From the NCBI RefSeq assembly GCF_001672815.1, contig NZ_LZKK01000048.1, positions 1 through 32,094 of the forward strand: a DNA stretch of 32,094 nucleotides. The letters run 5' to 3'. Origin of the DNA: Mycobacterium sp. E796. GTDB lineage: Bacteria > Actinomycetota > Actinomycetes > Mycobacteriales > Mycobacteriaceae. The notes below the pieces were generated by a model that was not told where the DNA came from, did not search any database, and saw nothing but the letters and a program-made list of their open reading frames with translations. This document shows positions 15,867 to 24,643 of this stretch, piece after piece. Position 1 is the stretch's first letter, and every line of letters starts with the position of its first letter. The position numbers and the translations under genes are program-made.

Positions 15867-18800
15867 CAGCCGCCGTAGGGGTACAACTCGAGCCGTTTGA
15901 GGCTGGCCACCACGTGGCCGTCCGCGTCAACGAGATCCAGGTCGCAGACGGCTCCGCTGTTCTTGGCATCGCCGTTGGAAAGCACACAGCGCAATCCGTC
16001 GCCCAGCGTCCCGGCGCGATAACGCACCACCTCGCCCACCCGCAGCGGCAGCACCGTGCGGCCGAGCTGCGCGTAACTCCACACCAACGCCAGTTGCAGG
16101 CACCCGTCGAGCGCCGCGGAATCGGTGGCCCAGCCCTCGCCCGGCCAACCCGCTTTCGCCAGGCCGTGCAGCGACGCGGTCGCGCTCGTGGCCAGGCACT
16201 CGACGTCCCCGAGGACCTGGAACGCGGGGCCGTGGAAGAGCGCGCCGTTGCTGTAGCAGGCGTCGCGGTCCAGCCGGTGTCCACTGGCCGGCGCGGTCGG
16301 TGCCGCCGGCGCAACCCCTGGGGCCGAACCCATTTCGGCCGTCCCGGAGTAGTAGGCGGCCGATCCCGCGACGTCGGACAACGTGCAGGCGAGTCGATCC
16401 GGCCGGCCCTCCACCGGCGCGGCGCGCACCAGCATCGGGTCGCCCTGCCCGTCGAACTCGTGCAGGGTCACGCCGCGCAGCACCCTTAGGTCGAGCAGAC
16501 GCTGCACGAGTTGTCCGGGGCGGCACGCCTCGGCCATCCGCACGAACCACTCCAGGACCTGGACCACCGGCAGCACGACGTTGCCCCGGACCCGGTGATC
16601 CGCCAACTGCGGCTGCCGTCGCACCTGGGCCAGCACGCGCGCGATCCGGCCTTCGGCTGGCATCGGAGGGGTTGCGCCGCCTGCCGATACGCCGTCGCCG
16701 AGGGTGACCTCGGGGTCGTCGGTCTGGGCGTCCAGCACGTCGGAGACGAAAGCGCGCGCGCCGTCGGCGAGCGGAATCAACCCGATGCCGCGCGACTCGA
16801 ACACCGCCTTCAGCCCGGGCGTGACCATGCCGGAATCCCATGGCCCCCAACCCAAGGCCCGCACCAGGCAGGTTGGTCCGCGTCGGGCCTGCTCCGCCAA
16901 AGCCACCTTGTTGAGGATCTCGTTGGCCATCGCGTAGTCGCTTTGGCCGGCGTTGCCGCTGCGCGCGGCCACCGAGGAAAACAGGCAGATGATTTTCAGC
17001 GGATCGCCGGCCGTGGCGTCCAGCAGCGCGCACAGGCCGCCGACCTTGGTCTCGAAGACACGGTCGAACCCGTCGAGGGTCTTCTTGTGCAAGGGTGCAT
17101 CGGCCAATACGCCGGCCCCGTGCACTAATCCGGTGATAGGCCCGAATTCGGCTCGCACGCTGTCCAGTAGAGCGCCGAGCGCGGTCGCGTCGCGCACATC
17201 GGTCGCGGCATAACGGACCCGGGAGCCCGCGGCGGTCAGGGCGGCGACGGTGGCCCGCACCTCGCGATCCGCGAGGATGCGCTGCACCTGCTGTTCTAAC
17301 TCCTTGGGCGTGGGCTTGAGTCCTCGTGTCACGGCGCTGGAGAGCAGCGCCCGCTTGAGTTCGGCGTCGGTTGTCAGGCCGTGCGCCTCGGGGGGTTCGT
17401 CGGAAAGCTCCGTGCGTCCCAGCAGCACGAAGGAAGCCTGGGTCTGGTTCGCCAGCGCGATCACGGACGCCGCCGTCACGCCGCGGCCCCCACCCGAAAC
17501 GACGATCACGTCGCGATGGTCGATGCGACGCGCGTGGGCGGTCACCCGGCTGCCGTCCGCCACGGCCGTGACCCGGCCGTGCGCGCTGCCCAGGCCCACT
17601 TCCAGTTCGGCCCCGCCCGCCAATAGCTCCTGCGCGAGCTGTTCGGCCACCGCAAGCGGCGACCGCCCTCCGACCGCGATGTCGATCGCCTTCACCTGCG
17701 CGCCGGGCCACTCCTGTGCGGCCGTCTTGGCGAGGGCGGCGATGCCGCCGGCCCAGGCGCGCGGGCCGGGGTCGGTGAGCAGTCCGAAGGTGCCGCCGGT
17801 GTCCTGGACGGTGACGAAGACGCCGCCGTGTTCGGCGAACCTCGCGGCGACCCGCTGGGCGTCCGCGAAGACCGTTCGGTTGATGGCCAGCGTGTCGTGG
17901 CGCGTGGCCGTTTGCCGCAGACCGCCGAGGTGGATCACCGCCTCGGCGTTGGCGTTTGGCTCGGGCACGAGCGTGGCGTTGACGCCATGCGTGCGCAGGA
18001 TCGCGGCCAGCGCGTCGGCGGTGGTGCCGGTGGCGTCTTGCGCGGTGACGATCTCCACGTTGGTGGCGGTGTAGAGACCGGGCATTCCCATCCCGCTAGC
18101 CGGAGCAGGAATCGCACGCACCGCGTAGCGCGCGATCCCCGCTCCGGCTAAGTCAAAAGGGAGGCGATCACCTGCCCCGGTCGGGGCCGTCAGGCCTTGA
18201 AGGTAGTCGACGATTTCTTGCAGCGTGCCCAGCGTCGCCATCGTCGCGGCCTCCACCTCGGGCAGCGCCGGGACCCGCTGCTGCACCGCCGACAAAATCT
18301 CCACCCGCTTGATCGAATCAATACCCAAATCGGCTTCCAACGCCATCGACAAATCCAGCATCTCCACCGGATAACCCGTCTTGTCCGCCACCACCTCCAA
18401 CATCTGGGTCACCAACTCCCCACCGGCAACCGAAACAGCCACCGGCGCAAGCGTGCTCACCGGGGCGCCGTTGCTCGCGGGCGGACCCGTCAGACCTTCG
18501 AGGTAATCGACGATCTCCCGCAACGTGCCCAGCGTCGCCATCGTCGCGGCCTCCACCTCGGGCAGCGCCGGGACCCGCTGCTGCACCGCCGACAAAATCT
18601 CCACCCGCTTGATCGAATCAATACCCAAATCGGCTTCCAACGCCATCGACAAATCCAGCATCTCCACCGGATAACCCGTCTTGTCCGCCACCACCTCCAA
18701 CATCTGGGTCACCAACTCCCCACCGGCAACCGAAACAGCCACGGGCGCAAGCGTGCTCACCGGTGCCGCGATCCCGTTGTGACCGGCCGGGGTGCCGTTA

Positions 18801-21800
18801 TGGACCGCCGGGCCGGCCGGGACCGCCGGCGCCGCGGGCACCGAGGGACCGCCGTTGCGGGTGACGGGGGCGGGCGGCGGCGTGGGCATCGCCGGTTTCC
18901 CGTTGGTGACGACGGGGACGGCCGAGGGCGGGGTGGGCGGCGCGGCCACGGCGGCCGCTGGCACGAGACCTTGCAGCAGCCTTTGTATTTGGCCGATTCC
19001 CTCCTGCACGGTTCCCACCGCGGCGATCAGCTCGGTCACCACGTCGGCGCCGATCTGGAGCATCGGCGAGGAAGGCGCGGCGGGGGCAGACGTCGTCGTG
19101 GTCGGGACGACGGTCGTGTACGAATCCGATGGCGCCAATTTGTACTCCGATTCGGTCCTGTGTCCGTTGCTTCGGGCACTGCGGTCGGTGGGGTTTTCGA
19201 CGGCCCGCTGGACGGGCTCGTTGCTCATCTGGGGCCGTCCATAGTTGGATCCGTTGATCTTCAGGGTCAGCTTCGGTCGCTCCTTGGTGCGCGGGTCGTC
19301 GACGACGCGGTAGTCGGCCCAGAGGCTTTCGAATTTCATCGGGACGCCTGCGGCCGCGAGCTGGGCCAGCCCAATCCAGAGCGATCGAATGCCGTTGCGG
19401 CCCTTGGTGTCCAAAGGCACCGCGGAGTGCTCTTCGCCGGCGAGACACTTGCCGACCAGACCCGTCAGCACGGCGCCGGGGCCGACCTCGATGAAGGTGC
19501 GCGCGCCGGCCTGCCACATCGCCCGAATCTGTTCGGCGAACCGCACCGGCTGGGCGATCTGGTTGGCCAGGGTGGTCCGCATTTGGTGGGGGTCGCCGGC
19601 GTACGGCTGCGCCGTCGCGTTCGCGTAGACCGGCACCTGCGGCGCTTCGAACGGAATCTGGCCGAGGAACGACGCGAACGGAGCCGCGGCCGGGGTGACG
19701 ATGTCGGAATGGAAGGCGGTGGCGACGTCAAGGCGCCGCGCGTTGATGCCCGCCTCCATAAACCGTTGCGCCGCATCGTCTATGGCTGCGCTCTCGCCGG
19801 AGAGCACAAACTGGTCGGGGGCGTTGTAGTTCGCGATGGCCACTGGCAGCCCGCACTCGGTGATCAGCTTGCGCACCCAGTCGACGGGCGCGGTCACCGC
19901 GCACATCGATCCGTCGCTGTTGATGGCGGCTTCGGCCATCAGTGCGCCACGCGCGCGGGCGATCAGCAGCGCCACCTCTTCGCTGAAAACACCGGCGGCG
20001 CACAGCGCGGTGACCTCGCCGAAGCTGTGTCCGCCGACGGCCACGGGCGTGATGCCGAGCGCACGGATCACCGACAGCAGGCTCAGGCTGTGCGCGCCGA
20101 TGCCCGGTTGCGCCCACTCGGTCCTCGTCAACTCGCCCGCCTGCAGCGCGCGCTCGTCGTCGCTGAAGGCCGTTCTCGGCCAGACGACTTGGTGCAGGTC
20201 GCGGTCGGCGTTGAGCAGTTCGGCCCGGGCCAGTTCCCACGGCGCCAGCGCCGGCTCGTAGAGCTGCGGCAGGTCGGCGCCCATGCCGACGTATTGGCTG
20301 CCCTGTCCCGGGAACAACAGTGCGACCGGCCCCGGTCGTTGCGCCGAGTAGTAGTAGCCCCGTGGCGAGCTGAACGATGAGGCCAGATCGGGTGTTCCGA
20401 GTTTCGCCGCGGCCTCGTCGAGCATCGCGCGCAGGTTCGCCACGCTGTCGGCGACGACGGCCAGGCGGTGCGGCGCGGTGGCGTCGTAGGCGGACTGCGT
20501 GCTCCGCGCGAGGTAGCCGAGCATGTCGGGATCGTCGACCAGTGACGCGGACAGCCCGGCCGCCTGCTCGCAAAGCGCCGCGGCGGAGGGCGCGCCGAGC
20601 ACTATCAGCTCGGAATCCCAGGACCGGTAGCGCCATGCGCGGTTTCCGGCGCCCGTGTACTCCTCGACCGTGACGTGAAAGTTGGTGCCGCCGAAGCCGA
20701 ACGAGCTGACGGACGCGCGCCTCGGGAGGCCGTCGGCGGCCACCCACGGTTTCGCCTGCGTCGACAGATAAAACGGTGACTTCTCTATTTCGAGGGCGGG
20801 ATTGGGCCGATCGACCTTGATGGTCGGTGGCAGCGTCTTGTGATGCAGCGCCAGCACGGTCTTGAACAGGCCGCAGGCGCCGGCCGCACCTTTGGTGTGG
20901 CCGACCTGAGATTTCACCGAGCCGAGCGCGCACCATTGCCGGTCCGCCCGCCCCGAGCCGTCGAACACCTCTCGCAGCGCGGTGAACTCGGCGACATCGC
21001 CGGCCTTGGTGCCCGTCCCGTGGGCTTCCACCAGCCCGACGGTTTCGGGACCGTAGCCGGCGGCGGCATAGGCGCGGCGCAGGGCTTTGGCCTGACCGGC
21101 CGGGCTCGGGGCATAGATGCTCTTGGCGCGGCCATCCGAAGACGTACCGATGCCGCGGATCACGGCGTAGATCCGGTCGCCATCGCGTTCGGCGTCGTCG
21201 AGGCGCTTGAGCGCCAGCATGGCCAGCCCCTCGCCCAGCATGGTGCCGTCCGACTGCTCGGAGAAGGGGCGGCAGTCGCCGGTGGGCGACAGCGCGGTGA
21301 CCTTGGCGAAGCACATGAACATCAAGATGTCGTTGAAGGCGTCGACCCCGCCGGCGATCACCATGTCCGACTCACCGAGATAGAGCTCGTGCAGCCCGAC
21401 CTCGAGAGCGGCCAGCGAGCTCGCACACGCGGCGTCGATGACGCAGTTGGTGCCGCCGAGGTCGAAGCGGTTGGCGATCCGCCCGGCGATCACGTTGCCG
21501 AGGAGGCCGGGGAAGGTGTTTTCCTGCCACGCCGTGTAGCCGGAGGCGACGCTCTCGCTGAAGGCGGTGATCTCGGCTTCCGACAGCCCGGCGGCGCGCA
21601 GCCCCCGCTCCCACACCGGCCGGTGCAGGCTGCCGCCCATGTAGTTGGTCATCTCGGTGCCGCCGGACGCGCCGAGAATTACGCTGACGCGCCCGCGATC
21701 GAGCCGAGAAAAGTCACCACCCGCGACGTCCTCTAATACCTGCTGCGCTACCCGCAGACCAAGCAATTGGGCGGTGTCGGTCGCGGGCACCACATTGGGT

Positions 21801-22045
21801 GGAATTCCGAAATCGATCGGCGAGAAGTCGATATCGGGTAAGAATCCGCCGCGGCGGGCGTAAACCTTGCCCTGAATGCCCGGAGCGGGGTCGTAATAAT
21901 CGTCAACGTTCCAATGCGACGGCGGAACGTCGGAGAACAGGTCCGCGCCGGCGACGATGTTGCGCCAGAAGCGTTCGGCCTCCGGAGACCCGGGAAACAG
22001 CGCGCTCACCCCGACAACCGCCACAGGAGGATGCTTGGATACCAC
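15866..22045 (-). CDS. PUFA-synthase subunit, Pfa2/PfaA-like: KS-AT-ACP-ACP-KR-DH
   Basis: 2059-aa iterative type I synthase. Numbering from the chosen start: ketosynthase about 5-460 (Cys207, His342, His383), malonyl-type acyltransferase about 575-880 (GHSFGE with Ser674; AFHS with His779), and a Pro/Ala/Thr-rich linker about 925-1095. Two carrier proteins follow (Ser1144 and Ser1244 in LGIDSIKR) exactly 100 residues apart. The ketoreductase has its nucleotide loop GGGRG at 1518-1522 and Tyr1704. The C-terminal PKS-type dehydratase is about 1800-2059 (H1817xxxGxxxxP, D1980xxxQ). All catalytic residues I can check are intact. The start is the GTG at 22045, with AAGGAG at 22050-22055 and the sequence VVSKHPPVAVVG; an in-frame GTG at 22069 has no such site. 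No enoyl reductase is present, fitting a separate PfaD-type protein. It probably has its own promoter in the 313-bp gap behind pfaD. Confidence 0.9.
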   Translation of the reverse strand: MVSKHPPVAVVGVSALFPGSPEAERFWRNIVAGADLFSDVPPSHWNVDDYYDPAPGIQGKVYARRGGFLPDIDFSPIDFGIPPNVVPATDTAQLLGLRVAQQVLEDVAGGDFSRLDRGRVSVILGASGGTEMTNYMGGSLHRPVWERGLRAAGLSEAEITAFSESVASGYTAWQENTFPGLLGNVIAGRIANRFDLGGTNCVIDAACASSLAALEVGLHELYLGESDMVIAGGVDAFNDILMFMCFAKVTALSPTGDCRPFSEQSDGTMLGEGLAMLALKRLDDAERDGDRIYAVIRGIGTSSDGRAKSIYAPSPAGQAKALRRAYAAAGYGPETVGLVEAHGTGTKAGDVAEFTALREVFDGSGRADRQWCALGSVKSQVGHTKGAAGACGLFKTVLALHHKTLPPTIKVDRPNPALEIEKSPFYLSTQAKPWVAADGLPRRASVSSFGFGGTNFHVTVEEYTGAGNRAWRYRSWDSELIVLGAPSAAALCEQAAGLSASLVDDPDMLGYLARSTQSAYDATAPHRLAVVADSVANLRAMLDEAAAKLGTPDLASSFSSPRGYYYSAQRPGPVALLFPGQGSQYVGMGADLPQLYEPALAPWELARAELLNADRDLHQVVWPRTAFSDDERALQAGELTRTEWAQPGIGAHSLSLLSVIRALGITPVAVGGHSFGEVTALCAAGVFSEEVALLIARARGALMAEAAINSDGSMCAVTAPVDWVRKLITECGLPVAIANYNAPDQFVLSGESAAIDDAAQRFMEAGINARRLDVATAFHSDIVTPAAAPFASFLGQIPFEAPQVPVYANATAQPYAGDPHQMRTTLANQIAQPVRFAEQIRAMWQAGARTFIEVGPGAVLTGLVGKCLAGEEHSAVPLDTKGRNGIRSLWIGLAQLAAAGVPMKFESLWADYRVVDDPRTKERPKLTLKINGSNYGRPQMSNEPVQRAVENPTDRSARSNGHRTESEYKLAPSDSYTTVVPTTTTSAPAAPSSPMLQIGADVVTELIAAVGTVQEGIGQIQRLLQGLVPAAAVAAPPTPPSAVPVVTNGKPAMPTPPPAPVTRNGGPSVPAAPAVPAGPAVHNGTPAGHNGIAAPVSTLAPVAVSVAGGELVTQMLEVVADKTGYPVEMLDLSMALEADLGIDSIKRVEILSAVQQRVPALPEVEAATMATLGTLREIVDYLEGLTGPPASNGAPVSTLAPVAVSVAGGELVTQMLEVVADKTGYPVEMLDLSMALEADLGIDSIKRVEILSAVQQRVPALPEVEAATMATLGTLQEIVDYLQGLTAPTGAGDRLPFDLAGAGIARYAVRAIPAPASGMGMPGLYTATNVEIVTAQDATGTTADALAAILRTHGVNATLVPEPNANAEAVIHLGGLRQTATRHDTLAINRTVFADAQRVAARFAEHGGVFVTVQDTGGTFGLLTDPGPRAWAGGIAALAKTAAQEWPGAQVKAIDIAVGGRSPLAVAEQLAQELLAGGAELEVGLGSAHGRVTAVADGSRVTAHARRIDHRDVIVVSGGGRGVTAASVIALANQTQASFVLLGRTELSDEPPEAHGLTTDAELKRALLSSAVTRGLKPTPKELEQQVQRILADREVRATVAALTAAGSRVRYAATDVRDATALGALLDSVRAEFGPITGLVHGAGVLADAPLHKKTLDGFDRVFETKVGGLCALLDATAGDPLKIICLFSSVAARSGNAGQSDYAMANEILNKVALAEQARRGPTCLVRALGWGPWDSGMVTPGLKAVFESRGIGLIPLADGARAFVSDVLDAQTDDPEVTLGDGVSAGGATPPMPAEGRIARVLAQVRRQPQLADHRVRGNVVLPVVQVLEWFVRMAEACRPGQLVQRLLDLRVLRGVTLHEFDGQGDPMLVRAAPVEGRPDRLACTLSDVAGSAAYYSGTAEMGSAPGVAPAAPTAPASGHRLDRDACYSNGALFHGPAFQVLGDVECLATSATASLHGLAKAGWPGEGWATDSAALDGCLQLALVWSYAQLGRTVLPLRVGEVVRYRAGTLGDGLRCVLSNGDAKNSGAVCDLDLVDADGHVVASLKRLELYPYGG
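18224..18763 (-). repeat. 300-bp-period near-perfect tandem duplication encoding the two ACP domains
   Basis: 18224-18463 and 18524-18763 are identical over 240 bp except for one base (C at 18443, G at 18743). Identity drops just outside these borders. The repeat covers nearly the entire ACP fold plus the short linker APVSTLAPVAVSVAGG. Within it codons such as ATT, GGT, GAT and TTG are commoner than in the surrounding GC-rich coding DNA. Confidence 0.97.
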
Positions 22046-22168
22046 CGGTCTCCTTCGCGCCGTTAACACCTACCGCATCGCCTGTCAACCCGGTTCACAA
22101 AGACTGACCGTTAGGTTTTGCCGGGTTGATCAGCCAAGACGGGTCGAACGCTCGCCGGACGATACCAG

Positions 22169-22199
22169 AGCATAGGCGATCGTATTGACGGAATGTCAA
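22169..22199 (-). promoter_or_regulatory. Candidate promoter of the two megasynthase genes
   Basis: On the minus strand TTGACA (22199-22194) is followed after 19 bp by TATGCT (22174-22169). These are the same hexamers as the permease promoter, though with a longer spacer. A start near 22162 would give a leader of about 117 nt before the GTG at 22045. Confidence 0.5.
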
Positions 22200-22202
22200 T
22201 AC
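22182..22202. promoter_or_regulatory. Inverted repeat, candidate TetR-type operator
   Basis: GTATTGAC (22182-22189), spacer GGAAT, GTCAATAC (22195-22202): perfect 8-bp arms. It covers the putative -35 of the megasynthase promoter. TTGAC...GTCAA dyads are common for TetR-family repressors in mycobacteria. No regulator gene lies beside it in this window, so the cognate protein is unknown. Confidence 0.5.
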
Positions 22203-22358
22203 TGGGGATCGGTCTCAGGGCGATGGGATCCATCGCACGCAAGCAGGGAGCGGGCAGGCGGCAAAACTACCTACAAGTAATGTTCGCCAACGCCGACGCC
22301 ATTTCTGCGGCATCGAATTCTGCGGCGCCGGCAATGCGAGCCGAGTCAAGCGCGACGG

Positions 22359-24038
22359 TCAGATAGCCACCGCACCGGCGGGCGCTATCGATAATGGCTG
22401 AGGAATATACCGGAATGCACTTATCGGAACGGGAACGCCGCAGGTTCGCGCCTGCTGGGCGCGGCTGATCCGGGCGGCTCCTTCGAGCAGATTGAGCGCC
22501 ACCTGGTCGACGTTGCGGTGCTCGCACTTCTCCAGGTAACTGCCGGCCACCCAGCCGTTGAAGGCTCCCATGGATGGGCCGCACCAGATCTGGTAGTCCA
22601 GGACGCGCTCCGGATCGCCCTCGATCGCCCACCGGCTTGATTTGCCCAGGTACCAACGGAACACCAGCGCCATCTGATACTTCGCGTCTCGGTCCGCGAG
22701 TTCGAGCACCGCCGGCTCCCGCTGTTCCCAGTACCGACGCGTTTCGTCCCAGACGTCGTCGACGCTCTTACCGAGGATCTTTTCCAGTTCCGCGCCGTGT
22801 TCGCCGGTCACCGCCGCCAGGTCCGGGTAGCCGGCGTACCACGCGTAGAGCTTCCTCGCCCGCGGGCCGAACATCGAGCCCCGCTTGAGCACCTGCAGGT
22901 TCACGCCCATCTCGAACATGTCGGAGGCGGGGGCCATCATCACGTCCGCCACCGAAGCCTTGGCGAGCATCTCCCGCGCGCGAGCCGACAGCCCCGACTC
23001 GACGCACGACTGGTTGACCGAGCCCGTGACCACGTACGCGGCCCCCATCGCGAACGCACCGGCCACGGACTGGGGCGTGCTGATGCCGCCGCCGGCGCCC
23101 ACCCGCACGCGGCCGTCGAGGCCGTGTCGGTGCGCCAGCTCGTCGCGCAGCAGCGCGATTTCGGAGAAGAGCGACGACAGCGGGCGGTTGTCGGTGTGTC
23201 CCCCGCTGTCGGCCTCGACCGTGATGTCTTCCGCGACGGGCACCCGCCGCGCCAGCTCCGCTTCCCGCGCAGTCAGCTTGCCGGCCGATTCGAGCGCCGA
23301 CACCAGCGCCACCGGCGCGGGTTCCATGAACAGGCGAGCGACCTCGGGCCGTGAAACCTTCGCCATCACATGGTTTTTGCGGACGATCGCACCGGCCGCA
23401 TCGGTCGACAGACCGGACAACGCGTAGTGGACCACCGCGCGGGTCAGTTTCATGAACGCGGACGCCTCGACGATGCGGACGTCTTGCGCGATGAACAACT
23501 CCGCCACCCGCGCCTCGAGCGCCGGCTCGGTGGGTGAGTGGATCAGGTTCGCGCCCCACGCGAGTCCAGGATTCCCGGCGAGCCTCGCCCGGATGTCCGC
23601 CACGCCGCGCTCCACGTCGGCGTACGCGAGGCCGCCGGCACCGAAGAAACCCAACATGCCGGCCCGGGCCATCGCCACCACCAGAGCGGGTGTCGCGATG
23701 CCGTTCGCCATGGCCCCGGTGACGTAGGGGAAACGGGTCCCGTGGGCCTCGCAGAACTCACGGTCGCCGAGCCACTCCGGGTATATCGGCGGCAACGTCG
23801 CCACGAGCGATATCTCGGACGCACCCACGCCCACCAGCTCACCGCCCATGGCAAGCCCGAGCTGCCCGGTGGCGGCCTCGCGGACCACGTGAACCGGGTG
23901 GCGAACGTGTTGGAGGACGCGAGCGATGTCCGCCGGCGCGAATGCCGGCGGCGCGGTGGTCGCGCGCCACCCACCCAGAACCGGGGTCACACCGGGTTCG
24001 GCGTGCGGTTCCAATGCGACGGCAGGTCGCTCGTCCAC
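22359..24038 (-). CDS. PfaD-type trans-acting enoyl reductase of the PUFA synthase
   Basis: 559-aa FMN-dependent TIM-barrel protein of the 2-nitropropane dioxygenase superfamily, PfaD branch. It supplies in trans the enoyl reduction missing from iterative PUFA and trans-AT synthases. Visible family features are VTGAMANGIATPALVVAMARAG, the FMN-loop motif EADSGGHTDNRP (residues 275-286), GAGGGISTPQS (315-325), and a C-terminal PfaD-specific region with FRWYLGKSSRWA and DYQIWCGPSMGAFNGWV. The start is the GTG at 24038, 6-7 bp after AAGGGA; the in-frame TTG at 24044 abuts that site. It is first in the three-gene order and lies 122 bp after coaD on the same strand. Confidence 0.92.
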   Translation of the reverse strand: MDERPAVALEPHAEPGVTPVLGGWRATTAPPAFAPADIARVLQHVRHPVHVVREAATGQLGLAMGGELVGVGASEISLVATLPPIYPEWLGDREFCEAHGTRFPYVTGAMANGIATPALVVAMARAGMLGFFGAGGLAYADVERGVADIRARLAGNPGLAWGANLIHSPTEPALEARVAELFIAQDVRIVEASAFMKLTRAVVHYALSGLSTDAAGAIVRKNHVMAKVSRPEVARLFMEPAPVALVSALESAGKLTAREAELARRVPVAEDITVEADSGGHTDNRPLSSLFSEIALLRDELAHRHGLDGRVRVGAGGGISTPQSVAGAFAMGAAYVVTGSVNQSCVESGLSARAREMLAKASVADVMMAPASDMFEMGVNLQVLKRGSMFGPRARKLYAWYAGYPDLAAVTGEHGAELEKILGKSVDDVWDETRRYWEQREPAVLELADRDAKYQMALVFRWYLGKSSRWAIEGDPERVLDYQIWCGPSMGAFNGWVAGSYLEKCEHRNVDQVALNLLEGAARISRAQQARTCGVPVPISAFRYIPQPLSIAPAGAVAI

Positions 24039-24160
24039 TGCCAATTCCCTTCAATACGCGTGCTGAGGAAATCCAGCATGGAGTTTCTCACGGACCACCG
24101 TTACGGGCGTCGAAACTCTAAAATCTCGGGCGCCGACGCACGCGGGTGTTCTGGCCGCCC

Positions 24161-24643
24161 TCAGGGCCGGGCCGAAAGCTTTTCGCGCAGACGGCGATTC
24201 ACCGGCTCGGGCAGCAGCTCCGCCACGTTTCCGCCCAACGTCGCGACCTCTTTAGCCAACGACGAGGACACGAACGAATAGCGCGGCGTGGTGGCCACGA
24301 AAAACGTGTCCACACCGGCGATGTGCTTGTTCATCTGTGCCATCTGCAGTTCGTATTCGAAGTCGGTGCCGGTGCGCAGGCCTTTGACGATCGCGGTCAT
24401 GCCGCGGGCCCGGACGAAGTCGACCACCAGACCCTGCCCGGCCTCCACCCGCAGGTTGGGCAGGTGCGTCGTCGACTCCTCGATCATCGCGATCCGCTCG
24501 TCGAGGTCGAACATGCCCTTCTTGGCGGGGTTGACCAGGATCGCCACGACGACCTCGTCGAATTGGGCCGACGCGCGTTCGAAGACGTCGATGTGGCCCA
24601 ATGTCACCGGGTCAAACGAGCCCGGGCATACCGCGCCGCTCAT
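24161..24643 (-). CDS. coaD: Phosphopantetheine adenylyltransferase
   Basis: 160-aa enzyme of coenzyme A synthesis that converts 4'-phosphopantetheine and ATP to dephospho-CoA. The nucleotidyltransferase motif TxGH is at residues 14-17 within [12 protein letters not shown]. The substrate loops [20 protein letters not shown] and [11 protein letters not shown] are intact. The ATG at 24643 ([12 protein letters not shown]) gives the family length, although the frame continues to 24796. The start codon lies inside one of the direct repeats of a MIRU-like element. It is Rv2965c (kdtB) in M. tuberculosis and marks the right border of the lipid-synthase interval. Confidence 0.97.
   Translation of the reverse strand: MSGAVCPGSFDPVTLGHIDVFERASAQFDEVVVAILVNPAKKGMFDLDERIAMIEESTTHLPNLRVEAGQGLVVDFVRARGMTAIVKGLRTGTDFEYELQMAQMNKHIAGVDTFFVATTPRYSFVSSSLAKEVATLGGNVAELLPEPVNRRLREKLSARP

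Larger units (their letters stand above)
22046..22358. other. pfaD-pfa2 intergenic region
   Basis: 313 bp between the pfaD-like stop and the chosen start of the KS-AT-ACP gene. It holds a candidate promoter (22169-22199, minus strand) with an overlapping inverted repeat (22182-22202) and a second short inverted repeat CGATGG-GAT-CCATCG (22221-22235). I see no other gene. Confidence 0.5.

Noticed and set aside
18224..18763. CRISPR array or insertion-sequence repeat
   Set aside because: The period is 300 bp with two copies only, no spacers and no terminal inverted repeats. It is coding and equals one ACP domain per unit.
9336..20380. Large antisense or out-of-frame ORFs within the megasynthase genes (for example around 9336-10592, 15927-17711 and 18197-20380)
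   Set aside because: They are low-complexity Arg/Gly/Pro/Ala translations, and the opposite frame has intact catalytic motifs throughout.
22267..22358. Possible extension or small gene after the pfaD-like stop (minus strand, ending ...SALANITCR)
   Set aside because: It is open only in a different frame that runs through the pfaD coding sequence. It has no start signal or recognisable similarity.
24081..24118. Inverted pair GAGTTTC (24081-24087) and GAAACTC (24112-24118) upstream of the pfaD-like gene
   Set aside because: Seven-bp arms 24 bp apart without a T-run or phased promoter are easily chance; not enough to call an operator or terminator.
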